From: Erysipelotrichaceae bacterium
GTDB taxonomy: Bacteria > Bacillota_I > Bacilli_A > RFN20 > CAG-826
DNA length: 32,217 nt
NCBI GenBank assembly: GCA_022777645.1
Contig: JALFFX010000023.1
Span: forward strand, 1 to 32,217
Direction of reading: 5' to 3'
Shown: piece after piece, positions 6,483 through 15,596 of the stretch
Layout: each line of letters opens with the position of its first letter
Numbering within the stretch: the stretch's first letter is position 1
Notes under the pieces: generated by a model
Seen by the model: only the letters and a program-made list of their open reading frames with translations
Database searches by the model: none
What the model was told of the DNA's origin: nothing
Position numbers and translations under genes: made by a program

Positions 6483-8963
6483 TTAATTGATATTTAATGC
6501 TAAAGTACCATTAGGTAAGTCAGCCTCATTTTGATAATATGTGATAATATTATCGACAAATAATAGACCCCAATCTGATGTCGCTTCATCGACAATTCTG
6601 ACCTTTAAGCTTGTATTTGCAAAACTACTAAGATCAATAATATATGTGGTCATATTTGCCATATAAATATTGTCTTTTGCAAGATCAATTGGGTTTCCAT
6701 TATAGAAATATCGTTTCGCCATTGCGTCATTAAATAATTGATTTTTCATTGCAAAAACCACATTATTTGTTGTTGCATCAACTAATTCTATTCTTGTTGA
6801 ATTGTTTTTAGCGCCACCTAAAGACACGCTCATTTTGTTGATACCACCAACGGTAAAGGCAGTGCTTTCTAAAACACCCGTTTTATTTTCTTGACCTGCC
6901 CATCCGCTAAGGAAATATGTGCCTTGATTATTAAAGGAATAATATTCATTCCACCAGACTTCGTCGTTAGCAAAACCGATAAAGTTAGCGTCGCCACTTG
7001 TCAATGTCCAACCAGTTAAATCACCAGTTTCAAAATCACCATTTAAAACTTGGTATTCGTTGTCATTTCCAAGAACTTCCCCTGGAAGAATATTTTTTGC
7101 ATCATAATATTGTTCTGGTAAACCTGCTTCACTTTGATAATATGTGATGAACGAATCAACACAAATAAGGCCCCAATTGTTTGTCGCATTATCAACAACT
7201 TTTAGATAAACTTCTTTGCCTGCGAATGCGCTTAAATCAGCAACATAGTTAACCATGTTCATCAAATTGGTGCCTTTGTTAATCAAGGCTAAATCACCAT
7301 CATGGAAATATGAATTGTAATATCTAGCAAGTTCAACATCATTACTCGCATCAAATAAAGCAACGTAGCAAAGACGTGGATCTTTTCCACCAGACATCTT
7401 AAAGCTCATCTTATTGATTCCACCAACTTGGAAATTGTTTGATTTAATATAACCAGTATTTCCTTCATTAGCTTCACCTGAGAAGTGATAGCTGCCGTTG
7501 CGGTTAAATGGGAACGATTCAATCCACCAACCAGTCTTATTTGTTACTTCGCCAATCTGTTTAGAAGCATCACTCCAAGAAGTTGTCCAACCAGTTAAAT
7601 CGCCAGTTTCAAAAGTACCATTTTTAACTTGATAAATGCTTTCAATTTCAATTTCACGATTAATTTTGTTTTTGGCGTCAAACCAAACGTCATTATAAAA
7701 TGTTGGTTTGTTTTCGTGATATGTCTTAATAGAATCAAGAGTGATACAGCTTAAATCTTCATTTGAAGTGTCATTATCAACAACTTCAATATACATTTTT
7801 TGACCAATATATTCCCTTAAATCAGCAACATATTGATTGAGATTTAAAAGTCTCATTCCATTTTCGACAAATGGGAATTGGAAATCGAGATATTCACTAT
7901 TGGTGAAGCGAGCTACTTCGGTTGAAGTATCACCATCAACTCTATAAAAGGAAAGATATGTCAAATCTTGATGCTTACAGCCACCTAATTTGAAAGTGAC
8001 ATAGCCACTTCCTGATAATGTGAATGTTGTACTTCGCATTTTCCCGGTCGCACTTGGATTATAAAATCCGTAGTGGTAATTTCCGTCACGAGAATAAGTA
8101 ATATTTTCGTTCCACCAAACATCTTCGGCGTTAACACCATCATGAGAAAAAGCTTGACCTTCTAAAACTTCCCAACCTGCTAAAGATCCGGTTTCAAAAT
8201 CTCCGTTTGCGATTTCAAATTCGCTTGGTGCAACAGCCTCTTCAATATAATCGCGGCTCTTAACGTAGAAAGTTCCTTCTTCTTGAGGAAGTTCTCCACC
8301 GATACGAATATCATCAACACTTATGTATCCATAATATACATCGGTATCGTTATCAACGATTTTGATATATAATTCTTCGCCTTTGTATTTGTGCAAATCT
8401 AAAATATAATCAACAAAATTATCGGTATTATAAACACCATTATCATATTTTGTTACATCAACATAACTTTCAGTGTGTTCAATGAAATAATCGTTATTTT
8501 GCATCGCAATCATTTGATCGTTTTTGGCAAGATAGACACCGACAAAACATCTTTTTTCTAAAGGTTTATATTCAGCATTTTCACCTTTTCCTTTTGTGAT
8601 TGCACCTCCAGCAATTTTCATCGATATTGTGCCGTCACCCGTCAAAGTAAAATTATTTGATTTTATAGCACCAACACGATTGACAGAGAAAGAATCATCA
8701 AATCCTTTTCCACTTAGATACCAATTGCCTTCTTTTTTGTTGCTGATTTCGTTTCCTTTGGCATCGTTTTTAAAGCGGAAAGAAGATGCAGAGGAAACCG
8801 CGTCATTATTAAAAGCATTGCCATAAACTACTTCCCAGCCTGATAAATCACTTGTTTCAAAACCACCATTGAATAATTTCTTAATTTGTGGTTTTTCATC
8901 GCTGCAACCGGAAAGTAAAACAAGAGAAGATAAAGTTAATAAAAATAAAGATTTTTTCATCAT
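6483..8963 (-). CDS. Lipoprotein built from four tandem putative carbohydrate-binding modules
   Basis: 826 residues. Signal peptide with lipobox LLSGC (lipidated Cys20). The rest is four copies of a 165-190 residue beta-rich module: residues 32-223, 253-418, 448-617 and 641-817, joined by 23-29 residue linkers. Each begins N-G-x-F-E-T-x-x-L-x-GW (NGDFETGDLTGW in copy 4), has a S-x-x-F-x-[VL]-x-G core strand and an aliphatic-DL-x-x-[FY] strand, and ends [IV]VD-[NE]-x-T-x-x-x-[WYL]-G followed by [VL]D-[SN/D]-I-x-TYY. The pattern fits jelly-roll lectin-like domains often attached to glycan-degrading enzymes; no catalytic residues are recognised. Its ATG overlaps the stop of the GH32-like lipoprotein gene (ATGATG), with GGAG nine bases upstream, implying coupled translation. 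Likely role: holding fructan at the cell surface. Substrate is inferred from context. Confidence 0.82.
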   Translation of the reverse strand: MMKKSLFLLTLSSLVLLSGCSDEKPQIKKLFNGGFETSDLSGWEVVYGNAFNNDAVSSASSFRFKNDAKGNEISNKKEGNWYLSGKGFDDSFSVNRVGAIKSNNFTLTGDGTISMKIAGGAITKGKGENAEYKPLEKRCFVGVYLAKNDQMIAMQNNDYFIEHTESYVDVTKYDNGVYNTDNFVDYILDLHKYKGEELYIKIVDNDTDVYYGYISVDDIRIGGELPQEEGTFYVKSRDYIEEAVAPSEFEIANGDFETGSLAGWEVLEGQAFSHDGVNAEDVWWNENITYSRDGNYHYGFYNPSATGKMRSTTFTLSGSGYVTFKLGGCKHQDLTYLSFYRVDGDTSTEVARFTNSEYLDFQFPFVENGMRLLNLNQYVADLREYIGQKMYIEVVDNDTSNEDLSCITLDSIKTYHENKPTFYNDVWFDAKNKINREIEIESIYQVKNGTFETGDLTGWTTSWSDASKQIGEVTNKTGWWIESFPFNRNGSYHFSGEANEGNTGYIKSNNFQVGGINKMSFKMSGGKDPRLCYVALFDASNDVELARYYNSYFHDGDLALINKGTNLMNMVNYVADLSAFAGKEVYLKVVDNATNNWGLICVDSFITYYQSEAGLPEQYYDAKNILPGEVLGNDNEYQVLNGDFETGDLTGWTLTSGDANFIGFANDEVWWNEYYSFNNQGTYFLSGWAGQENKTGVLESTAFTVGGINKMSVSLGGAKNNSTRIELVDATTNNVVFAMKNQLFNDAMAKRYFYNGNPIDLAKDNIYMANMTTYIIDLSSFANTSLKVRIVDEATSDWGLLFVDNIITYYQNEADLPNGTLALNIN
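6513..8870 (-). repeat. Four-copy protein-module repeat within the lipoprotein gene
   Basis: The DNA for the four modules spans 8870-8295, 8207-7710, 7622-7113 and 7043-6513. Copies 3 and 4 are closest (NGTFETGDLTGWT and NGDFETGDLTGWT; VGGINKMS in both). Copy 1 is the most diverged and carries an insertion near its middle. The copies are clear at protein level but visibly diverged at DNA level, so the amplification is old. Confidence 0.85.
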
Positions 8964-11443
8964 AACAAGTCTCCTAAATTACCAGAATTGCCATAATAAC
9001 TTGGTGTAACTTCATCAAAATAAGCACTCTTCATATTGATGACTTTTAATGAATTGACTTTTAATGAAGCGTTATTGTCAAAGAATGATAAATAATCACT
9101 ATCACCATAATGAGGATAAATTCTTGTTGTGAAAGTAATAATGTCATTGATATATACTTCCAAAGAAGAACGATCTAATAAAATGGTGACATCAAAGTTT
9201 CTTAAATCGGTATGATAAATTCTACTATCATTTCTTTCCACACTTGTAGTCGTGGTCGATAATAATCGGTCAATATAGAATGTATTATTTGTGAATTTTA
9301 AAGCTGTTTTTTCAGTTGCACCATTAACCGTGTGTTTGTTATATCTAACATTTAAGCCAGTTAAATATTCGCCGTTTCCTTCAAAAGAAATATTCATCTT
9401 AATTGTTAATGCATCACCGCGAACATCTTTAATCATGTCGTTTATTGCGTTAACATCTTTACCTTCACCACTATAATCGAATAAAACTTCATCATATAAT
9501 GATGTCATTTCTTTAATTGGCTCACGCAACAATGTTGAACCATCATCGCTTAAATATAAATCAACAGGCATTGCCAGAGAGTGAGCCCAACCACTTAAAA
9601 TATTTTGTTGAGTACCAGCTGCTTTTCCTTGAGTTAAGGCAAATAAGACAGTGCGACCATCTTCATAGTCTTTATCCATCTCATTTTCAGTGCGATAACA
9701 AAAACCAGTTTGACCAGTATAAATTCCGCTTCCTAAATCAAATAATTGCGGTTTGTCATTATCAGCAACAAAGCGATAATTTGCTTTATCAAAAGAACCA
9801 ACCCAATAATAACAATCAACAACAAAACCATCGACTGTATATTGAGGGCAATCAAATAAAACATATTTGGTTTTACTGCCATCTTTTGATGTGACTGGAA
9901 GGAGAATAACACATTCCCAGTGAGCACCTTGTTCTGGATATAAATCTAATGGACATTGGTAAATATAACCGCGATACAACCAATTTTTCATATCGACAGA
10001 TGTGTATAAATTGCCGCTTCCTCCTGCTCCAGGAATTGAAGTGGAAACAAGCATATAGTAAATGCCACTATCAAACCAAACAAACGGATCGCGGAATTGA
10101 TCGCGTTCACCTTGACTATTATCGCTTGGTTGAGTAATCACGACTTTATCTTCAACAACCCAATCAGTAAGATATGGATCATTTGGATCAACGCAGTGAG
10201 CGAAAGCCACATTTTGTCCAGACCATGTGCTTTGATTTGTACCAGCCGTAATAATTAACCATGGGGTTCCATCTGGGCCGATGACACTGCCACCTGTCCA
10301 CACACCTTCTGGACAAACTCCTTTTGTTGGAGCGACTGCATCTTTAACACTTACCCAATGAATCATATCAGTGCTTGCTAGATGTCCCCATCTAATTTGA
10401 CTCCAATATGGACCGATTGGATTGTGTTGATAGAAAAGATGATACATGCCTTTGTAATATATTGGGGCGTGAGGTTCATTCATCCACACCGCACTTGGAA
10501 GGCCGTGATATATTGGACGATATCTATCGCCTTCATATTGGGCGCGATCTTCTTTAACATTATCAAAATCAAGATTAGGATGCGCGCCATCAACTAAAAA
10601 GCTTGAATAATATTGTTTGATTTCTTTTGGTGATTTGCTAACTTTTGAAATCGACACTTCATCTAATAAACCAGCTGGAAGTTGTCTATCGCAAGCAAAT
10701 TCGATCATTGGCGATACATAATAACCAATGAATAAATCTTCACTCGAACGAATGATTTTTGTATTAACTAAATCAGGAATATATGCTTCGTAAGATATTT
10801 CACCATTGTACGCTAAAGCGATATATCCAGTTGCCCCATTAAATGTGGCAGCGATATGGTTCCATTTATAAAGTTCAAGAGAATTGATTGGATCATAAAA
10901 TCCAACAACGACATCATCACCTGTTTCCTCGTTATGAAGGGCCATTTGTAATCCCCATAAACCAAGACGACCGTAACCGAATAAGAATCCTTCACCAACT
11001 TCGATGTCACCTTGATTGATGATTGATGTCATTCTTGTATGACCAGCGGCCATTGACGAAGCATCATAATTGACGACATTTTCAAAACCTCGAGGCGCAA
11101 CCCAGGCTGAAAATGTGACAGCTTTATTTGGAACTATAAAATCTTTAAAAATCATCTTTGTTGAAAATCCATCCATATAAAGGGCGTCACCTTTTACCCC
11201 TTTTCTATAAATAGGATCACTTGGTTGCTTCAATAAATATTCTTCATTTTTTTCATTGAAAACATATTCAACATGCTTTTGACTTTTTGATACTGATTCG
11301 TAAGTGTATTCACCTTCGTGTTTATCGAAAGTCAGTTCTAATGCCGAATCTTCACTGACAGGTTTGTTATTATCAGTGACATTAGAACAACTAGAAATCA
11401 GAAGCATTGATGACATCAAGAATAATAATTTTGAAATTTTCAT
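8960..11443 (-). CDS. LamG plus GH32-like lipoprotein with altered nucleophile motif
   Basis: 827 residues. Lipobox LLISSC (Cys19). Residues 85-280 form a LamG/concanavalin-like domain (VTFSAWVAP, WNHIAATFNG, LLDEVSISKVSKSPKEI). Residues 310-680 form a GH32 five-blade propeller, followed by a GH32 C-terminal sandwich (DVTILLDRSSLEVYINDIIT). The RDP motif (FRDPF, 450-454) and the acid/base motif (HWECV, 508-512, Glu510) are kept. The nucleophile motif, normally W-M-N-D-P-N-G, reads WMNEPHA (320-326): Asp is replaced by Glu323, Asn by His and Gly by Ala, while flanking blades stay canonical (YHLFYQHNP, RWGHLASTDMIHW). It may be a modified hydrolase or transfructosylase, or a fructan-binding pseudoenzyme. 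Placed between the permeases and the repeat lipoprotein, it acts at the cell surface. Confidence 0.85.
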   Translation of the reverse strand: MKISKLLFLMSSMLLISSCSNVTDNNKPVSEDSALELTFDKHEGEYTYESVSKSQKHVEYVFNEKNEEYLLKQPSDPIYRKGVKGDALYMDGFSTKMIFKDFIVPNKAVTFSAWVAPRGFENVVNYDASSMAAGHTRMTSIINQGDIEVGEGFLFGYGRLGLWGLQMALHNEETGDDVVVGFYDPINSLELYKWNHIAATFNGATGYIALAYNGEISYEAYIPDLVNTKIIRSSEDLFIGYYVSPMIEFACDRQLPAGLLDEVSISKVSKSPKEIKQYYSSFLVDGAHPNLDFDNVKEDRAQYEGDRYRPIYHGLPSAVWMNEPHAPIYYKGMYHLFYQHNPIGPYWSQIRWGHLASTDMIHWVSVKDAVAPTKGVCPEGVWTGGSVIGPDGTPWLIITAGTNQSTWSGQNVAFAHCVDPNDPYLTDWVVEDKVVITQPSDNSQGERDQFRDPFVWFDSGIYYMLVSTSIPGAGGSGNLYTSVDMKNWLYRGYIYQCPLDLYPEQGAHWECVILLPVTSKDGSKTKYVLFDCPQYTVDGFVVDCYYWVGSFDKANYRFVADNDKPQLFDLGSGIYTGQTGFCYRTENEMDKDYEDGRTVLFALTQGKAAGTQQNILSGWAHSLAMPVDLYLSDDGSTLLREPIKEMTSLYDEVLFDYSGEGKDVNAINDMIKDVRGDALTIKMNISFEGNGEYLTGLNVRYNKHTVNGATEKTALKFTNNTFYIDRLLSTTTTSVERNDSRIYHTDLRNFDVTILLDRSSLEVYINDIITFTTRIYPHYGDSDYLSFFDNNASLKVNSLKVINMKSAYFDEVTPSYYGNSGNLGDLL

Positions 11444-11457
11444 GTCGCTTCTCCTTT

Positions 11458-12366
11458 TTATAATTTAAGACCGCCGCTAAATCCTTTGACGATATATTTT
11501 TGGGCTAGAACATATACGACAAAGATAGGGATAGATGTGGTTACAAGGCTAGCCATAATTTGACCAGTTGTAATACCTTCAATTGACTGAATTGTTGTTA
11601 AGGCCGCTTGAATAGGCATCAATGAATCATCATTTAATACCATTGTTGGCCAAAGGTAATCATTCCAAACACCGATGAAGCAAAATACTGCGACAGTAGC
11701 AATAATTGGTTTGGATAATGGAAGAATTACTTTAAAGAATATTTGAATAGTGTTTGCTCCATCCATTCGCGCTGCTTCTTCATAATCCTTTGGAATTGAT
11801 GAGAAAAATTGAATGAATAAGAAGATGTTAAAAATTGAAATTGTTTGTGGCAAAATGATTGCCAAAATAGATGCTGCTTGGCGTAATTGAAGCATTGTTT
11901 TGCAAATTGAATACAAAGGAATAATTGATGTTTCAACCGGCACGATTATCAAAAACATGATAATAAAATTGAAGAATTTTTTACCTGGGAATTTTAATTT
12001 GCATATCGCATATGCTGCCATTCCATTAATCAAAATATTTAAGATGATAACGATAATCGCATAAATAAAGCTATTGAGGGCATAACGGCCAACATTGTAG
12101 TCACCAAAAATAACTGCATAATTGTTGAGCCAACCACCAATATTTGAAAAATCAGGAAGGAACATCAAAAGTGTTCCGGCGTCATTTGCAATTCTTTCTT
12201 GCGACTTAGTTGAAGTAGCAATCATATAAAGAATTGGGAAAAGGAAAGCAAAAGAAAGACAAATGCCAAAAATGTAATAAATGACGTGGCCAACAGCTCT
12301 CTTGTTAGATTTTTTAACGACGACTACATCATCATTTTCAATGATTTCATTAATGTTTTTAGCCAT
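11458..12366 (-). CDS. ABC sugar permease, MalG type
   Basis: One of two membrane subunits of the cluster's CUT1-type importer. 302 residues from the chosen ATG at 12366, with a cytoplasmic N-terminus and about six membrane helices. The EAA loop that contacts the ATPase reads DYEEAARMDGANTIQIFFKV (194-213) followed by ILPLSKP. The reading frame extends 18 codons further upstream, but the start at 12366 has a GGGAGG eight bases before it and gives the usual length. With this start it overlaps the last 8 bases of the other permease gene, so the two are translationally coupled. It ends 14 bases before the GH32-like lipoprotein gene. Substrate, probably fructo-oligosaccharides, is inferred from the neighbours. 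Confidence 0.92.
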   Translation of the reverse strand: MAKNINEIIENDDVVVVKKSNKRAVGHVIYYIFGICLSFAFLFPILYMIATSTKSQERIANDAGTLLMFLPDFSNIGGWLNNYAVIFGDYNVGRYALNSFIYAIIVIILNILINGMAAYAICKLKFPGKKFFNFIIMFLIIVPVETSIIPLYSICKTMLQLRQAASILAIILPQTISIFNIFLFIQFFSSIPKDYEEAARMDGANTIQIFFKVILPLSKPIIATVAVFCFIGVWNDYLWPTMVLNDDSLMPIQAALTTIQSIEGITTGQIMASLVTTSIPIFVVYVLAQKYIVKGFSGGLKL

Positions 12367-13345
12367 TGTTTTTACCTCCCAAGAATTTGCGTTGTAATAA
12401 AGTGATTGTTCCAATAACAATTGTCATAATTAACGCGATTGCGGCACTATACCCAACATAATGTTTTGAATAACCTTCGTAATACATTAAATAGGAAAGG
12501 GTGACGCTGTTTTCTTGATATCCAACCATGAGCATTGGTTGAACCATGATTCGACACGCGCCAATAAATACTGTAATTGTGATGTATAAAAGCGTTGGTC
12601 TAAGACCAGGCAAAGTGACATGAAGAAATCTTTGCCAAGCATTGCAGCCATCAAGGCGAGCAGCTTCATAAAGGTCTTTTCTAATACCAGATAATGCACT
12701 TAAGAAAATAAGCATTTGATATCCGCATCCTTGCCATGCTGATATAATGACAATCCAAATTATTGTCATCTTTGGGTTGTTAATAAAGTCTTGAGGAGCA
12801 ACGCCAAATAATCCTAAAAATGAATTCAATAATCCGGTTTCGCTTGGCGATAAAATCTCAAGCCATAAATATGATGTAATTGTTAACGAGATAACAACTG
12901 GGGTAAAGAAACAAACTTTGAAGAAGAAATTGCCTTTAACTTTGACATTGCAAAACAAGGCAAGTCCAAGCGCCAAACCGATTTGGAGAGGAACAACAAG
13001 GACAACGAACAACAAAGTATTTTGAATAGCGTGAGATAACATGCCACCACTGGCGATATCTTTAAAGATTTTGACAAAATTATCAAAGCCATTAAAACTG
13101 ATTTGTTCTGGTTTAAGCAAATTATAATCAGTAAAACTATAAGCCAGAGAATATATGATAGGAAGTACAACAAAGAAGAACGCTAATACAATGGCAGGAA
13201 GCAAGAAAAGAAAGCTAGCTAACATTGGTTTGAAGCGATATTTTTGATTGTGCTTTTTCGCTCTGATAATATCGATGATAAAAACACCTAAGAAAATTAG
13301 AACAAAAGCAACAAATATTAATATGGCACTTAAAATTAAATCCAT
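12359..13345 (-). CDS. ABC sugar permease, MalF type
   Basis: Membrane partner of the MalG-type permease in the CUT1 importer. 328 residues, with an extra N-terminal helix (1-28) before the cytoplasmic RAKKHNQKYRFKP stretch and then about six transmembrane helices. The EAA loop is DLYEAARLDGCNAWQRFLHV (224-243) followed by TLPGLRP. Its ATG is five bases after the stop of the sugar-binding lipoprotein gene and has no clear SD, so translation probably depends on ribosomes finishing the upstream gene, which would also keep permease levels below those of the binding protein. Confidence 0.92.
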   Translation of the reverse strand: MDLILSAILIFVAFVLIFLGVFIIDIIRAKKHNQKYRFKPMLASFLFLLPAIVLAFFFVVLPIIYSLAYSFTDYNLLKPEQISFNGFDNFVKIFKDIASGGMLSHAIQNTLLFVVLVVPLQIGLALGLALFCNVKVKGNFFFKVCFFTPVVISLTITSYLWLEILSPSETGLLNSFLGLFGVAPQDFINNPKMTIIWIVIISAWQGCGYQMLIFLSALSGIRKDLYEAARLDGCNAWQRFLHVTLPGLRPTLLYITITVFIGACRIMVQPMLMVGYQENSVTLSYLMYYEGYSKHYVGYSAAIALIMTIVIGTITLLQRKFLGGKNNG

Positions 13346-13350
13346 GGGTC

Positions 13351-14637
13351 TTATTTATATTCGTTAAGTTCAGATTGTAAATTGGCTGTTTGTTGATTGA
13401 CAACTTCACGAACATTACCATCTTTGAGTTTGTAAATAATGTTTCTGAAGTTGGTTGAAAATTCTGGATAACCAACAGTTTCAGGACGAGCAATACCGGT
13501 TTGTTTTAATTGTTCAAACAAGACAGCTTCAGGTGAGTTAGCAGCATATTTTGGATCGCAGCTAAGGCGTGATGGAATCATACCAGTTGCATTTGTAACA
13601 GTGGTTGTTGATTCAGCTTTTGTTAAATATTTAATGAGTTTAATTGCATTGGTTTTATCTTGGATATGGTTATTTGTAACAGCGTATGACCAACTTCCAG
13701 TAGCCGAAGCACGATTGACATCTTTTGGATATGGAAGAAGACCCCATGAATCACGATTTGGGAACATCTCAGGATAATTGTTATCGAGTTCAGGAATTGT
13801 CCAACCACTTGAAAGATACATAGCGGCTTTACCAGTGACGAAATCGTTGTCACCTACTGAATAACTTGTGTAATTAGCATTAACTAAATCTTTGAAGAAT
13901 TGGAAACCTTTGATCGATGCTTCACTGTTGAGATAGCCTTCACATGTAAGACCATCTTTGCTTACAAATGAACCACCAGCAGCGTGAATAAATGGGTAAA
14001 GAAGATAAGTTGCAGTTTCATCTTTTGTCGCATTTAAACGCATATCAACTGGAGTTTTGCCAATTGCTAATAATTTTGCACAAGCAGCTTTAAATTCATC
14101 AAATGTCCATGGGTTTTCAACTGTGTAACCACTGACATCAATGCCAGCTTGAGCAAATAATGCTTTATTATAATAAAAACCAGCACTACTTTCTTGAATT
14201 GGAAGACCATAAATTCTTTCTTGATATGTATTAACAGAAATGAAATCGTCTAATTCTTCGCTTGTCATTTCATCTGTAATATCATGAAGCAAACCAGCTT
14301 CCGCATAGCTTGAGCAGTTTGGAGCGTCAAAAGTGATGACGTCTGCTAATGCATCGTCGAGTTTAGCGGAAATTAATTGAGCTTGATAGTCCGCACCACC
14401 TGCAGTTCTTGTTTTAAATGTGGCTGATGCTTTAATTTTTTCGGAAGCATATTCACGGTTAAAACCATCAACAAGTTTTTTATAAGCTATGCCTTCTTTT
14501 GATTTGCTATCAACGTGGAATAAGACTTTGACAATAGCGTTTCCTTCTTCGTCAACTTCTGCCTCTCCGTTTGTCGTATTACAAGATGCGAGTAAAAGAG
14601 GTAATAAGCCAAGGACTAATAATTTTGATTTTTTCAT
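13351..14637 (-). CDS. ABC sugar-binding lipoprotein
   Basis: Extracellular solute-binding protein, family 1 type (428 residues). Lipobox LLLASC with lipidated Cys19, then an acidic linker. The mature start VKVLFHVDSKSKEGIAYKKL and the later YGLPIQESSAGFYYNKALFA, GKAAMYLSSGWTIPEL and NAIKLIKYLTKAEST match the fold used for oligosaccharide capture by CUT1 importers. It delivers substrate to the two permeases encoded immediately after it and powered by the ATPase at 18812-20065. Its ATG overlaps the TGA stop of the LacI gene by four bases. Specificity cannot be read from sequence; fructo-oligosaccharide is the contextual guess. Confidence 0.92.
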   Translation of the reverse strand: MKKSKLLVLGLLPLLLASCNTTNGEAEVDEEGNAIVKVLFHVDSKSKEGIAYKKLVDGFNREYASEKIKASATFKTRTAGGADYQAQLISAKLDDALADVITFDAPNCSSYAEAGLLHDITDEMTSEELDDFISVNTYQERIYGLPIQESSAGFYYNKALFAQAGIDVSGYTVENPWTFDEFKAACAKLLAIGKTPVDMRLNATKDETATYLLYPFIHAAGGSFVSKDGLTCEGYLNSEASIKGFQFFKDLVNANYTSYSVGDNDFVTGKAAMYLSSGWTIPELDNNYPEMFPNRDSWGLLPYPKDVNRASATGSWSYAVTNNHIQDKTNAIKLIKYLTKAESTTTVTNATGMIPSRLSCDPKYAANSPEAVLFEQLKQTGIARPETVGYPEFSTNFRNIIYKLKDGNVREVVNQQTANLQSELNEYK

Positions 14638-15596
14638 AATGTTGTTTCTCCTTTGATAAATGTTGTATTAAATATTTGTTTTTTATTAACCTCTTCGCCT
14701 TTTATCAATTTGGTAAGAGTGAGAAATGAGGCGATTGCCATTTCTTTAATTGGTTGTTGAATGGCAGTCAGCATTTCAGTTCCGAAGAATAAACCATCGT
14801 AACTAACTAGTTGAACATCATTTGGAATAGCCCTCTTGCGATTTAGCAGTTCCTTATAGATTGCAACAGATAATGAATATCCCGATGCAAAGATTGCATC
14901 AAAATCTTTATATTTTTCAAAGAATTGAGCGACCATTTCACTTTCACCACCATGACCGACTACTTCGAATAAATCAAGTGTTGGTAGACCATGTTTTTTA
15001 ACGAAATCAACATATGCTTGATATCGCAAATTGACTTCACTATCGACACATGGCTTTGAACCGATGAAGGCAATTTTTCTTGCGCCGCTTGCAAATAGTT
15101 TTTCAAGAGCGTTCATCGTTGCGTCGTAATTATCACTTGTAATCAACGGAATATCATTTCCAAGATGACGATCGATGCTAACAAGTGGACAACCTTTTAA
15201 TTTATTTTCATCGTGGCTATAGTGGGTGACGAATATTGCTCCATCAACACGATGAGATTTAATCATGTTGATAATTTCTTTTTCTTTATCAATATTATTT
15301 TGGCTTGTCACAAGAAGGAGAGAATAATTATTGTCCATGCTCACCTTTTCAAGTTCTTCAACAAACTCAGCGAAGAATGGATGATAAATAACCGGAACAA
15401 GGACGGCAATGACTTGGCTGTGTTTTTGTTTTAATCTCGCGCCATTGACGTTTGGGATATAATCAAGTTCTTTAATTACATCTAAGATTTTTTGCCGAGT
15501 TTTATCACTGACAGATTTATCATTTGATAAAACGCGTGATACAGTTCCAACGCCATAACCAGATGCTTTAGCAATATCTTTAATTGTTGTTTTCAT
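14634..15596 (-). CDS. LacI-family transcriptional repressor of the fructan locus
   Basis: 320 residues. The N-terminal LacI helix-turn-helix and hinge are clear: TTIKDIAKASGYGVGTVSRV (3-22), LSNDKSVSDKTRQKIL and LDYIPN. Residues 60-320 are a periplasmic-binding-protein-like effector domain (VIAVLVPVIYHPFFAEFVEE, DGAIFVTHY, LVSYDGL). The gene sits inside the operon it probably controls: its ATG lies within the last 17 bases of the levanase gene, after an AAGGGG SD, and its TGA overlaps the binding-protein ATG. The palindromes at 20087-20166 and 6436-6446 are the obvious targets. Such placement would give negative autoregulation. The effector is unknown; fructose, a fructose phosphate or an oligosaccharide would fit. 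Confidence 0.92.
   Translation of the reverse strand: MKTTIKDIAKASGYGVGTVSRVLSNDKSVSDKTRQKILDVIKELDYIPNVNGARLKQKHSQVIAVLVPVIYHPFFAEFVEELEKVSMDNNYSLLLVTSQNNIDKEKEIINMIKSHRVDGAIFVTHYSHDENKLKGCPLVSIDRHLGNDIPLITSDNYDATMNALEKLFASGARKIAFIGSKPCVDSEVNLRYQAYVDFVKKHGLPTLDLFEVVGHGGESEMVAQFFEKYKDFDAIFASGYSLSVAIYKELLNRKRAIPNDVQLVSYDGLFFGTEMLTAIQQPIKEMAIASFLTLTKLIKGEEVNKKQIFNTTFIKGETTL

Noticed and set aside
9517-9894. Gln/Asn-rich 125-codon plus-strand frame
   Set aside because: It lies wholly antisense to the GH32-like coding region, which has clear family motifs there; its composition is the mirror of Leu/Ile-rich codons.
12366-12420. Longer N-terminus for the MalG-type permease
   Set aside because: The extra 18 codons lie inside the other permease gene and lack an SD, while the ATG at 12366 has GGGAGG at eight bases.
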